The notes under the pieces were generated by a model that saw only the letters and a program-made list of their open reading frames with translations, made no database searches and was not told the DNA's origin. Of a DNA stretch of 64,000 bases, positions 7,761 to 17,040 are shown piece by piece. Numbering within the stretch: the first letter of the stretch is position 1; every line of letters begins with the position of its first letter. This DNA is from an uncultured Mollicutes bacterium. Lineage in GTDB: Bacteria; Bacillota_I; Bacilli_A; RFN20; CAG-288. The stretch lies in the NCBI GenBank assembly GCA_900539865.1, contig UQDS01000005.1:61336-125335 (forward strand), given 5' to 3'. Made by a program: the position numbers and the translations under genes.

Positions 7761-10323
7761 ATGAAAAAAAGAAAAGGCTTTACACTAGTAGAATTGCTGG
7801 TTGTAATTGCAATATTAGCAGTTTTAGCCTCTGTTTCTGTCATCGGTTATTTAGGATTTACAGAAAAGGCGAGACGTTCTAATGATGAGCAATTAGTAGC
7901 GAATATCAACAGCGTCTTGATGGCGGATGAGGTTTTTACCAATTCTCCTGTCGCTGCAATTGATATTGTGGAGAACTTGGAACAAAAAGGATTTAAATTA
8001 GAAACACAGTCGAAAGATGTTGACTTGTTTTACAACACCGATAAAGGAAGAGTTGAATTGGCTTCTATCGATAAAGAAGGAAACTATCAAACTATTTATC
8101 CCGAGGTGAAAAAAATCTACTGCAGTCAAAGCAAAAATCAATGGAGTAGAGGAAAACAAAGTTTTGTCTACTACAAACTCCTTAGAAAATTTTGTTCCTG
8201 GATATGTCTTAGTCGGTCAAAAATCTCAGACTGGAATTTCTACTTTGATCAGCGATATCCGCAATGCAGAGTCTACGCTTGATCAAGCAAATGCTTTAGC
8301 AGAGTTGAAAGAAAAAAATCGACCGGTAGGTGAAGTTGTCGATTCTTATGTTGGCAATGCTGCCTTCATCGGCAAGAACAATCAGTTCATCAAAGGTACT
8401 ACCTTAAGCGGAAAGACTTATCTTACCTTTAGCAAATATGCAACGGAACTTACAGTTTATGTATTAGACGATATATTAGGCGACGTTTCTAGCATCAACA
8501 TCATCGACATTCCTCGCAAGGTAAGTATCGATGCTACTGCAGAAGATAAACTTTACAATTTGATCCGTTACGGAAACGGAAGCGATGATGATGTCGTAGT
8601 TGTTGCGTCTACGGAATTTATCTCTTCTTTAAATAATGCCCCCTTAAAAGAAGAGATCACTTCTCAAGCGGATAGAGAAGAAAAACTTTCCAAAGTAAAT
8701 GTCATTCAAAAAGATAGCACAGGAAAAACCATTGCCAACAAAGGTCAATTTGAATTCACAAAGACAATGCGTGTCAATGGCGCTGCTTACTTTGCAGTTA
8801 ACGCTCAACCTAAAAATGACCAGAACAAATACAATTATTATGATGTTGTCTTAGCTGAACTTGTTTCGGATAAAGGCGCAAGAAAGAATGTCTCTTTCAA
8901 ATTGATTAACGAAACCTATCGTTTACCTATTACAAAAACAGAAGAAGAATTTAAGAACCAAGATGGAACTTATACTCTTGAGATTACCTATCAGGAAAAA
9001 GCGGATGCCAAAGCACGTGTCAGCGATGAAAAAGGAAATGAAAACTACGGTTTTAAAACTATAAATGAAGCGTTGCTTTATACCGCATCTTCTAGCGCAA
9101 AAGAAACAATTCGCGTAATTGCTGACGATAGAATTAGCGAAAAAGTTACAGTTGGTGCTGCAGATACTCTCATCGTTGAGAAAAAAATCGATGATGATGG
9201 TAAATTATTTACGAAAAAAAGCGCTTTCAAAGGAAAAGTTTTTAGAACTTTAAACCTTGCAAACAGCGTTACAAACAAAGGTAAAATCATTGTTTCCGGC
9301 GGTCAAAATTATGCAACCGGCGGTAACTTCTCTGGAGAGATTGCCGGAGATTATGCTGTGTTAAATCTCGAACAGGGAGGCTCTATTCAAAACACTGAAA
9401 ATGCCGTTTTGGAAGCTTGGGGAATAATCAATTCTAAGGACCCGAATGCAGGTACACAAATCGTGATGAATGATAGCAGTGTGCTCAATGCAAGAGCGGT
9501 CGCAAATTTCCAAGGTGGTTCTCTTAGTTCGACAAGTAACAACAATAACATCTTCCCCTTTATCGACTATGCTGTGGATGGAATTACTGGTAATTATTCA
9601 TTTACAGGATTAAGCAAACTCAATTTGAATTTTGGTGTCTTTGTTAAAGTTTTGTTCGATATCCAAATAGAATCCCTCTTCCCAATCATTTCCCATGATG
9701 ATAACTCCTTATTTAAGATGAGTGGCGGAACAATCAATCTTTCAATTGATAGCAAAAGAAAGATTAAAGTCGATTTATATGGGCGTTTAGCATTAAACAA
9801 ACTTTATATTAATTTAGCAGGTTTTGGCGGCGTTGGCGTGGTAGATACTGATAAAATGGTCTTACCGATCAATGGCAATTTTGATATCAATATTCACGAA
9901 GGAGCTATCTTAGATATCAACGCAAAGCAAGGAATCAAACTGTTACCGGGTGCAAAAATGCACGTTCATGACGGCGGTAGATTGTATTTAAATAACTCAG
10001 CCCTCTATGTCTATGAGTGGTCTGAAGGTGCTCAAGCTGACCCCGGAAGTGATCCTCACGGCTTTTATAGCGGCTATTCTTTCAGCGATAAATATAACAA
10101 CTCCAATTTCCCGTCTTCGGCTTCCTTTATCAACGAAGGCACACTACATACAGTTGGAACAAACCGTTTATCCGGTAAATTTGAAGGATCTGGTGAGTAT
10201 TTTTTGAACGAAAATACGATCTTCAATGAAAAGATATCTGAGTTGAATTATCGTACGAAAAAACCGATTCAAACTTTCCTTACAAAGGATGGAACAACTA
10301 GCGTTCAGGGAACGATTCGATAG
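7761..10323 (+). CDS. Giant prepilin-like surface protein, frame-shifted at an A7 tract
   Basis: The ATG at 7761 follows AAAGAGGTG and gives MKKRKGFTLVELLVVIAIL, a class-III signal: cleavage after Gly6, N-methylated Phe and Glu at mature +5, as in type IV pilins/pseudopilins and ComGC. The first frame is pilin-like to ~residue 118, then meets seven A's (8109-8115). Reading on in the +1 frame (as if A6) gives KKSTAVKAKINGVEENKV and then STTNSLENFVPGYVLVGQ to a stop at 10321-10323: ~853 aa in total. The C-terminal part has short Asn/Gly-rich strands (QGGSIQNTENAVLEAWG, DSSVLNARAVANFQGGS) typical of a beta-helix. Without the shift, the first frame ends at 8280-8282 as 173 aa. No pilus assembly ATPase or prepilin peptidase is in the window. 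The shift may be phase variation, slippage or a base-call error. Confidence 0.7.
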
Positions 10324-10349
10324 AAATATCATTTTGAAAAAAAGAAAAG

Positions 10350-10378
10350 GGCGGAAGCGTTGCTTCTGCCTTTTTTTG
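10350..10378 (+). terminator. Rho-independent terminator
   Basis: GGCGGAAGC / GCTTCTGCC stem with GTT loop and a T7 run, after the prepilin-like gene. Confidence 0.8.
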
Positions 10379-10469
10379 TCAGGTTCTAAAAAAAATCAAT
10401 TTGAACAAATCTTGATTTATTGTTGAACTCATGTAAAAATGTACATGAAATTAATGGAGGAAATCGTTG

Positions 10470-12518
10470 ATGAAAAAAACTAATATATTGGTTTTGTCTC
10501 TTTTGTGTATTGGCGCGTTAGTCGCCTGTGGTGGTACAGGTTCACAAACAGAAGCAACTTGTCCAAGTCTTCCTAGCGAAGAATGTCCGACTTGTCCGAC
10601 TTGTCCGGAACCGGAAAAAACAGAATTTGCTATTTCTTTAAAGGAAGGATTCGGCTCTAAAGTCACTCTTCTTACTGAAAGTGGAAAACAGGGCTACAAA
10701 GCAGGAACAGAGGTTGCCTTCAAAGTGGAAGCTCTCTCTGCTCAATATGAAATCTCTTCTGTTGTTGTCGATGGTAAATCTCTTGCTCTTTCTGATGAAT
10801 ATACTTTTGTTATGCCGAATAAGGACGTGGAAATTTCTACCACCGCTATTGTTTTAGGCGATGATAGTGTTCTTACTCCTGCTGCTTTTACCGATGAAGC
10901 TTTTGCTGCTTTACCGGGTGATGTCGCATCCTTATATACTTATCTTTCTGAGCACAAGGCAGAAAATGGTTTGCTTTTAAGTGAAGCATCCTACAAGGAA
11001 ACTTCATCCAGCCCGACTAGTTACACTAACTTCTATGATGTGAAGATCAAAGCTGGTATCAATGATGTCTTAAAGGTCGATGGTTTCTTTGCTGCTCCGA
11101 ATGCTACCATCAAAAATTCTTATCATTTAGAGCGCGGTATGGTAGATGGCCGTTATTATGAAGTGGAGAATAATTCGAAAGTTAAAATTAAGAAAGTTTC
11201 GAATTTAGAAGATGTTCCTTCTAATGAAATCGGTTTGGCAGAAGCGCAGACGAATGTCTCTTTCTATGATGTTTTTGATCGTTTCAACGACGAGTATTTT
11301 GACAGTTATTATTTCAATTGGACAGATGCAACAGTTGAAAAGAAATTGAGTGAAGATAAAACGACAGTCACTTATCAGGTGGCGTTAGAAAAAGTATCTA
11401 CTAGCTCCTATTCTGATGGTTATGTTGTTGGCTTTAGCTTAGTGATGGACGGAAACAGCTTTGTCACTGGTATCGATCTTAATTATAAGACTTACGCAAA
11501 TAGTGAATATGTCGATGGTGTTTTAAAAGAAGATGCAGTAGTCAAAGAAGAAAGAACAGCCCTTTATACAGCGACGAGAGGATATAAACAAACATTACCT
11601 AAAGTTGATTTACGTAACTATGTTTCTTCTGATTACGATGTCTTCACCAAGAGTTATGTGGGCAGCAAGAGTTTCTATACCACAAATGGTGGCGAAACAT
11701 ATGTCGGCTCTACTCTTTCCTTTACTTTCAGAAACCGTGATGAAGCTTTGGTTACCCCGACCTTAGTCGGATGCAACGAAGGCGAAGAAGGAATTGTCGA
11801 GATCAGCACTTCTACTGCTAAAGTTTTACAAGAAGGTGTCTTCCACCTTAATTTCGACAACGGTTTAGGAGAAATCAAAACCATTGAATTCAAGGCAGTG
11901 AAACCTGCTCCGCAAAGCATGACGGTCTCTTTAGATAAAGAAAGTGTCTTTGTCGGTGACAGCGCAAAGCTTACGGTCAAGATTACACCGGAAGGTTGTG
12001 ATGCTAAAGCATTGGTTGTCAAGAACGAAGGCTCTGTCGATTGCACTATTGTCGACAATGGCGATGGCACCTTTACCATCACAGGTACGGTTGTTGGAAC
12101 TATCTCTTTAAGAGTTAGCTCTGCCGTAGAACCTAGCGTCTATAAAGATGTCAAACTCACTGTTGTTGAAAAACCGAATTACGATGCGATTTATACCACT
12201 ATCACAACAAAGACAATTCATGCAGAAAGCAGATATAACAAGTATGATATCAACTTTGAAACGGATGGAACTGGTATCATGCGCAACCAAGAAGACGATG
12301 GCTGGGGCAGCTTTACAGATACTTATTACAACTTCACCTGGACTTTAGATCAATCCAGCTTAGATTTTGTTATCACAGAAGCAGAAGGTGGTGACTCTGA
12401 TACTAAGTTGAAAGACGTTGTTGCCGCCTCCACTTCCTCCTTCAGTGTTGATTTAGATTATTTTGGTGTTAAGACGTATACAGCGACTGTCGTCGAGAGA
12501 GTCGTTTTCCAAAAATAA
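10470..12518 (+). CDS. Lipoprotein with bacterial Ig-like (Big_2) domain
   Basis: 682 aa from the ATG at 10470 (GGAGG 9 bases upstream; an in-frame TTG one codon earlier is less likely). Lipobox ALVAC, then an unusual Cys-rich linker with CPTCPTCP. Residues ~55-125 form a repeat-like beta domain (EGFGSKVTLLTESGKQGYKA, YTFVMPNKDVEIS) of the kind found in InlB/Flg_new-type cell-wall repeats. A middle region is unrecognised. Residues ~475-565 (SMTVSLDKESVFVGDSAKLT, GTVVGTISLRVSS) are a Big_2 immunoglobulin-like domain. The last ~110 residues look like a lipocalin-type barrel (FETDGTGIMRNQ). Probably a surface adhesin or polymer-binding lipoprotein; its ligand is unknown. Confidence 0.75.
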   Translation: MKKTNILVLSLLCIGALVACGGTGSQTEATCPSLPSEECPTCPTCPEPEKTEFAISLKEGFGSKVTLLTESGKQGYKAGTEVAFKVEALSAQYEISSVVVDGKSLALSDEYTFVMPNKDVEISTTAIVLGDDSVLTPAAFTDEAFAALPGDVASLYTYLSEHKAENGLLLSEASYKETSSSPTSYTNFYDVKIKAGINDVLKVDGFFAAPNATIKNSYHLERGMVDGRYYEVENNSKVKIKKVSNLEDVPSNEIGLAEAQTNVSFYDVFDRFNDEYFDSYYFNWTDATVEKKLSEDKTTVTYQVALEKVSTSSYSDGYVVGFSLVMDGNSFVTGIDLNYKTYANSEYVDGVLKEDAVVKEERTALYTATRGYKQTLPKVDLRNYVSSDYDVFTKSYVGSKSFYTTNGGETYVGSTLSFTFRNRDEALVTPTLVGCNEGEEGIVEISTSTAKVLQEGVFHLNFDNGLGEIKTIEFKAVKPAPQSMTVSLDKESVFVGDSAKLTVKITPEGCDAKALVVKNEGSVDCTIVDNGDGTFTITGTVVGTISLRVSSAVEPSVYKDVKLTVVEKPNYDAIYTTITTKTIHAESRYNKYDINFETDGTGIMRNQEDDGWGSFTDTYYNFTWTLDQSSLDFVITEAEGGDSDTKLKDVVAASTSSFSVDLDYFGVKTYTATVVERVVFQK

Positions 12519-12550
12519 CTTTAATATTGTTTTACTTTTGTTTAAAATAA

Positions 12551-12580
12551 CAGTTAGTGCCTAAAGGCACTAACTGTTTC
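12551..12580 (+). terminator. Rho-independent terminator between lipoprotein genes
   Basis: Stem CAGTTAGTGCC / GGCACTAACTG with loop TAAA followed by TTTCTTT. It sits directly ahead of the next gene's RBS, so that gene depends on read-through or on a promoter I cannot place. Confidence 0.8.
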
Positions 12581-12598
12581 TTTATATTTGGAGGAATC

Positions 12599-14443
12599 AT
12601 GAAAAACACTAAATTAGCTTTGATATTACTTTTGCCTATGCTTGCTCTTGTTGGTTGCTCAAACGCAGCGCCGACGACAAGCGAATCGATAGAAACTACC
12701 GACAGTCAAAAGCCGAGCGTGCCGTCAGAACCGGTTGTCGATAAGATGGGTGTAGATTATATCTATACTCTTTTGACTACAGATGCGATTCGTCAAGAAG
12801 TAGAATCTTCTAATCAAGTTTCTTTTAAAGAGGTGATCAACAATTCCAATCGCACCGAAACCATTTTAGAAGATATTCACATTTTAAATAATCAGCAAAC
12901 TTATTATTACGGCTCTCACGACGTGAAGTATGTAAAGACCCCTTCGTTTGATAATGTGGACCATTACATCCGTAAGAGTGAGGCAAAACTTTTTAATAAC
13001 CAAATGGTTTATTATGATGTCACAGATTATGAAAACAAGAAAGAAAAGAACAGAGCGACTCGTCTGCCTATTTTAAAAGAAGCTGGCGTGGGTCAAGAAG
13101 GTGTCGACTATTTATTAGAAAGTTCTGTCGATGCGCAGCTTTGTAAACAATCTTCTCTCTTTGTCGCCCAGTTTATCAACACCTATCTGTTAAACAACAA
13201 GGACTTGGGCGGAATCATTCCTGTTGTTTATATCAAAGACAACGCGGACAATACGACATCTTATTATCTCCATGATTTTTCTTATAATTATGAAGATGAA
13301 GGAATTACAACGACGGTTAATATTTCTTTTGACGTGAAGTTAGAGAAAGATACCAATCGCTTTTTAGATGCCAAAACCGTTTATCATACAGAGGAATCAC
13401 AAGGAGAAGACGATGTTTATTTCTCGACGGATACGATCGAATATGCAGTCAGTTACGGGGAGAGAGATGCGAGTGTCGATACAAGAATTGAGGTAGAGGA
13501 TTACTTTATTAACAAGGTCAGTGAAATCAGAGCTTATATCGCTGACGGTGATAAAAAAATCTACCTTGATACCAACGCATTACCGGTCGATAAATACATC
13601 CGCTTTGAAGCATTGACTTATGAACCGAGTAAAGCGGTGGATATTATGATGTATCCTGTCAACACCTCGAAAGACTTTGTCACTCTTGGAAGCGAAACTT
13701 GTTTTGCGGAAGTAGAAGGTTCTTCTACGCTTACTTTCCAGACGGCAACGGGTATCTATTTCAATAAGATTGTCACGTTCAAGAAGAGTGCAATCACGGA
13801 GCTTAACTTTACTTGTGTTGATGAATTAATGGAAAAAACTTATGATGATAACGGCGAGTTGATTTATCAAGTTTATAATGAAACTGAGTATAATTCCCTT
13901 TATCTTACAGCAAAATATGGCGAAAAGCTGAATCAGGATGATATCGAAGTTGTTTATGAGCATCCTGAGTTGATGAAGCTTGAAATTCAGACTGCTACAG
14001 AAAAGAATATCACTTATAAGTTGAATGTTCTTGCAAATCCGAACAACGTTACAGATACAACAATCACCTTTAAGTCTAAGAGCAATCCATCTGCAAGCGT
14101 GGTTGTCAAATTCCAATTGAAGAAGAAATTGAATGCAACAGAGCTTTCTTCCTTCTTGTTGAGTCATGAATATGTCTATGAGAACATCTATACTCATTTA
14201 CAATACAAGGTCAAGTTTGTCAGTGAAACAAAGGGTATTTACACGGACAACGACGGATCTGCAACCAAGGAAATTGAATTTGACTACACAGTCAATGATG
14301 CCTATCATTTTGATATTACTTTTGCTGAAGACACCTATTACGCATACGACAAACAGAGCATGAGAGTTTCAAGAGATGGTAAAGAACTTGTCTGGTTTGT
14401 CGGTGATGGTTCCTTAGCGACACACCATTATCGCGCCTTATAA
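12599..14443 (+). CDS. Surface lipoprotein, Ig-like and lipocalin-like C-terminus
   Basis: 614 aa from the ATG at 12599, preceded by TTGGAGGAATC. In-frame codons upstream of it lie inside the terminator hairpin and are not part of the gene. Signal peptide MKNTKLALILLLPMLALVGC with lipidated Cys20, then a TTDSQKPSVPSEP linker. The bulk is unrecognised; near residues ~430-520 there is an Ig-like stretch (LYLTAKYGEKLNQDDIEVVY, TTITFKSKSNPSASVVVKF). The last ~95 residues (FVSETKGIYTDNDGS, FDYTVNDAYHFDITF) align by eye with the barrel-like end of the preceding lipoprotein. First gene of a three-lipoprotein run with the genes at 14453 and 15309. Confidence 0.7.
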   Translation: MKNTKLALILLLPMLALVGCSNAAPTTSESIETTDSQKPSVPSEPVVDKMGVDYIYTLLTTDAIRQEVESSNQVSFKEVINNSNRTETILEDIHILNNQQTYYYGSHDVKYVKTPSFDNVDHYIRKSEAKLFNNQMVYYDVTDYENKKEKNRATRLPILKEAGVGQEGVDYLLESSVDAQLCKQSSLFVAQFINTYLLNNKDLGGIIPVVYIKDNADNTTSYYLHDFSYNYEDEGITTTVNISFDVKLEKDTNRFLDAKTVYHTEESQGEDDVYFSTDTIEYAVSYGERDASVDTRIEVEDYFINKVSEIRAYIADGDKKIYLDTNALPVDKYIRFEALTYEPSKAVDIMMYPVNTSKDFVTLGSETCFAEVEGSSTLTFQTATGIYFNKIVTFKKSAITELNFTCVDELMEKTYDDNGELIYQVYNETEYNSLYLTAKYGEKLNQDDIEVVYEHPELMKLEIQTATEKNITYKLNVLANPNNVTDTTITFKSKSNPSASVVVKFQLKKKLNATELSSFLLSHEYVYENIYTHLQYKVKFVSETKGIYTDNDGSATKEIEFDYTVNDAYHFDITFAEDTYYAYDKQSMRVSRDGKELVWFVGDGSLATHHYRAL

Positions 14444-14452
14444 GGAGAAATT

Positions 14453-15325
14453 ATGAAAAGAAAAACGATCAGTACTTTTTTGGGTGTGATATCTTTGTTT
14501 CTTGTAGGGTGTCAAAGTAGTGATACCGGCAAGGAATCGGAAAATAACTCGCAAGATTCACAGCTTTCTTCTCCAGAGAGTTTAGAAAGCACAAATACAG
14601 AAAAACCGAGCGAAAGTGTTGTTCCGGAGACGGAAGAAGAACTCTTTGCACGCCTTTCGGAGAGCATGTATCTTTTAGACCAAAATGTGGTCAAAAGACA
14701 TGAGACAACAAAACAAGAAGATTTTTACGGAGCCGATTTTGTCATCCAATCAGAATCACAATCGACCTCGACTCTCTACAGCGACAAGTTCATTCAGGAA
14801 AAGGGAACGACAAAAATTGATAGTGCAGCCCCGTATGAATTCATCAAAGAAACCGGTTTGGCTGATTCCGTAAATTATTATGTTGTCACCGCGTTTCCAG
14901 ATGATCCTTCCGGAAATACAGCCGTGAAATACAGCCTTCCTTTTGATGATGATTTAACTGTTTTTTCCGTGGGCTTCTCTGCTTTCTTTAGTCAGACAAT
15001 GGCTAATGGTATCTTGCAATTTAGAGAATCGTATCCACAAGGTAAGGTAATTCACAATTTTGATACGGTCGATCTTTCTACCGGTGGAGATAAATATTTT
15101 TATTTGAAATGCCTGGTTGGTGAAGACGATAAATTTGAATACAAAATGGAAATTGAAGCCAATATTCACATTCAAGATGGTGCGATTACAAATAGTAAAA
15201 TCACCGCTTTACAATCGCTTGTTGATAACACGAATTACACGTATTCAACAAAAGACGTTCAATATGAAAAAGGCACAATGACAAAATATGAAGGGGAAAA
15301 AATAAATTATGAAGCATACTTATAA
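14453..15325 (+). CDS. Surface lipoprotein of unknown function
   Basis: 290 aa. Type II signal ISLFLVGC with a lipidated Cys, then a Ser/Glu/Thr-rich linker including NTEKPSE, as in the neighbouring lipoproteins. The folded part (~residues 65-290) is beta-rich with no recognised family. RBS AAGGAGA sits 5 bases ahead of the ATG and 10 bases after the previous stop, so it is co-transcribed with the 12599 gene. Its 3' end overlaps the next gene by 17 bases. Confidence 0.7.
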   Translation: MKRKTISTFLGVISLFLVGCQSSDTGKESENNSQDSQLSSPESLESTNTEKPSESVVPETEEELFARLSESMYLLDQNVVKRHETTKQEDFYGADFVIQSESQSTSTLYSDKFIQEKGTTKIDSAAPYEFIKETGLADSVNYYVVTAFPDDPSGNTAVKYSLPFDDDLTVFSVGFSAFFSQTMANGILQFRESYPQGKVIHNFDTVDLSTGGDKYFYLKCLVGEDDKFEYKMEIEANIHIQDGAITNSKITALQSLVDNTNYTYSTKDVQYEKGTMTKYEGEKINYEAYL

Positions 15326-16916
15326 ATTAGCAATGGGAATTTTTGCCCTCTCCTCTCTCGCTTTGACCGCCTGTGGAGGCCCTGCCTCCTCACCCTCAGA
15401 GAACGTTACTCCGGAGACGAGTGGACCGAACACGGAAAACACGGAAAATACAGAAAAACCATCTGCAACGGAAAACGAGGAACATATACTGGATCAGGAT
15501 GTTTTAGACCGTTTTAAAGAGGGAAATATTCGCTTTACCGGCAGTGTGTCTCGTATAGCAGATGGCGCTGGAAACATCTATAATACTGACATTCATTTCA
15601 GCGAAGGACGCTATCATTTTGTAGATACTCTTGGCGCTTACAAAATTTATAACAGCGACATTAAGATCTTCCGTGATAGTAAGGGGAATGCGATGACTAA
15701 GATGTTGTTAAGCGACAACACAGTCAAAGAAGAAAACCTTTATTATTCGTCCAATAACAAGCCGGTAGCGTTCGACTCTCGTTACAGCAACCCCTTTAAC
15801 TTTATCACAGAACCGGACATCTATTATTCCAGAGTAGATCAGTCCTATCATTTCTTGGATACGAGAGTGAGAGACAATTTCTTCTCTCCGATCTCTTACT
15901 ATATGGAGACAATAAAAGATCTCACGTTGAAATACAATCGCAGCGAAGATAATTTTGAAATTGTCTATCAATCGTCTGGAAAAGACTACACCACCTATGG
16001 AAAAGGCGTTATCACCTTGACAGATGAAGTGGTGGAAGATGTTGTTCCTTATGAACACCAACCTTATCACGATGCGTTAAAAACCGCTTTAAAAGAAATG
16101 AGCGAATGTCACAATTACACTTATGAAGTGACAAGAACAAATCTGGAAAACACGGATCAGACAAAGACGATATCCACATATTACACAGAAGAAGCGATTT
16201 TATATCCTGCCGATTATTTTGTTGGTAGAGTAAACCCTTATGGAATTGCGACCTTTAATGATGGAAGTGTTCGTCAATTCGAAGTGGTAGATGGAAAAGT
16301 TGTTCCGGGTTACACAGATGAAAAACCATATCCTCAATATGATGCAGTGAGTGTAGAACTCTATCAACAAAAAGATGAGAACACCTATTATATCGATGAT
16401 TATGGAATCGGAAGTATTGCTGCTGCTTATATGGCAAATACAAGAGATGAACTTCTTCTTATCAGCCAGTTTGGAATTAAAGGTAACTTTGAAATCACCT
16501 TAAAGGATGGAAAATTAGATCGCTTTACCTATGTTGTCATGGGAATTTATGAGAGCGGAATTGTCCCTCAAGAAAAACGTGAAGTGATTATCAAAGAGGT
16601 CAACAATACCAGTTTGGATAGCAAATTAGAATTTGTTGTTCCTGATAAAGAAGAGACTCTTGCAAAGTATGTGGGAACATACGAAGGTACTAATTTAATC
16701 GGCGATAAAGCAAAACACACCCTTGTCATCCAGCAAGACGGAAGTGTCTTATTAGATGATAAAACCGCAGAAGCAGTCACTTTTGATGTTTTAGAAGGCT
16801 TTGAATTCAAAGTTGGTACCATCACTTATCAGGCTACATTAAAAGACGATGGCACAATGTTTATCCGTGATAGAGCCTCTTCATACTTGAACATGAACGC
16901 GGTAAAAATCTCGTAA
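15309..16916 (+). CDS. Surface lipoprotein sharing the NYTxEV repeat
   Basis: 535 aa; the ATG lies inside the end of the previous gene (17-base overlap, preceded by AAGGGGAAAAAAT). Lipobox ALTAC, then NTENTENTEKPSA linker. A repeat near residue 255 (ALKTALKEMSECHNYTYEVT, later FEVVDGKVVPG) matches the helix-NYTxEV-strand unit of the lipoprotein at 4162. The last ~80 residues (YVGTYEGTNLIGDKAKHTLV, DGTMFIRD) resemble a lipocalin-like or DUF-type barrel. It ends the three-gene lipoprotein operon; the bidirectional terminator follows. Confidence 0.72.
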   Translation: MKHTYKLAMGIFALSSLALTACGGPASSPSENVTPETSGPNTENTENTEKPSATENEEHILDQDVLDRFKEGNIRFTGSVSRIADGAGNIYNTDIHFSEGRYHFVDTLGAYKIYNSDIKIFRDSKGNAMTKMLLSDNTVKEENLYYSSNNKPVAFDSRYSNPFNFITEPDIYYSRVDQSYHFLDTRVRDNFFSPISYYMETIKDLTLKYNRSEDNFEIVYQSSGKDYTTYGKGVITLTDEVVEDVVPYEHQPYHDALKTALKEMSECHNYTYEVTRTNLENTDQTKTISTYYTEEAILYPADYFVGRVNPYGIATFNDGSVRQFEVVDGKVVPGYTDEKPYPQYDAVSVELYQQKDENTYYIDDYGIGSIAAAYMANTRDELLLISQFGIKGNFEITLKDGKLDRFTYVVMGIYESGIVPQEKREVIIKEVNNTSLDSKLEFVVPDKEETLAKYVGTYEGTNLIGDKAKHTLVIQQDGSVLLDDKTAEAVTFDVLEGFEFKVGTITYQATLKDDGTMFIRDRASSYLNMNAVKIS

Positions 16917-16974
16917 ATGTTTAAGTGCATATTATAAGTTGGCAACAAGTTAAAGACATTAAATTAACCATAAA

Positions 16975-17036
16975 TAAAAAGACAAGATGTTCTTTTGTAC
17001 TACATTATAGTACGGATGACACCTTGTCTTTTTTTA
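16975..17036. terminator. Bidirectional terminator
   Basis: AAAAAGACAAGATGT and ACACCTTGTCTTTTTT pair (one mismatch), with A and T tracts on both sides. Serves the lipoprotein operon on the plus strand and the ClC gene on the minus strand. Confidence 0.75.
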
Positions 17037-17040
17037 TGAA

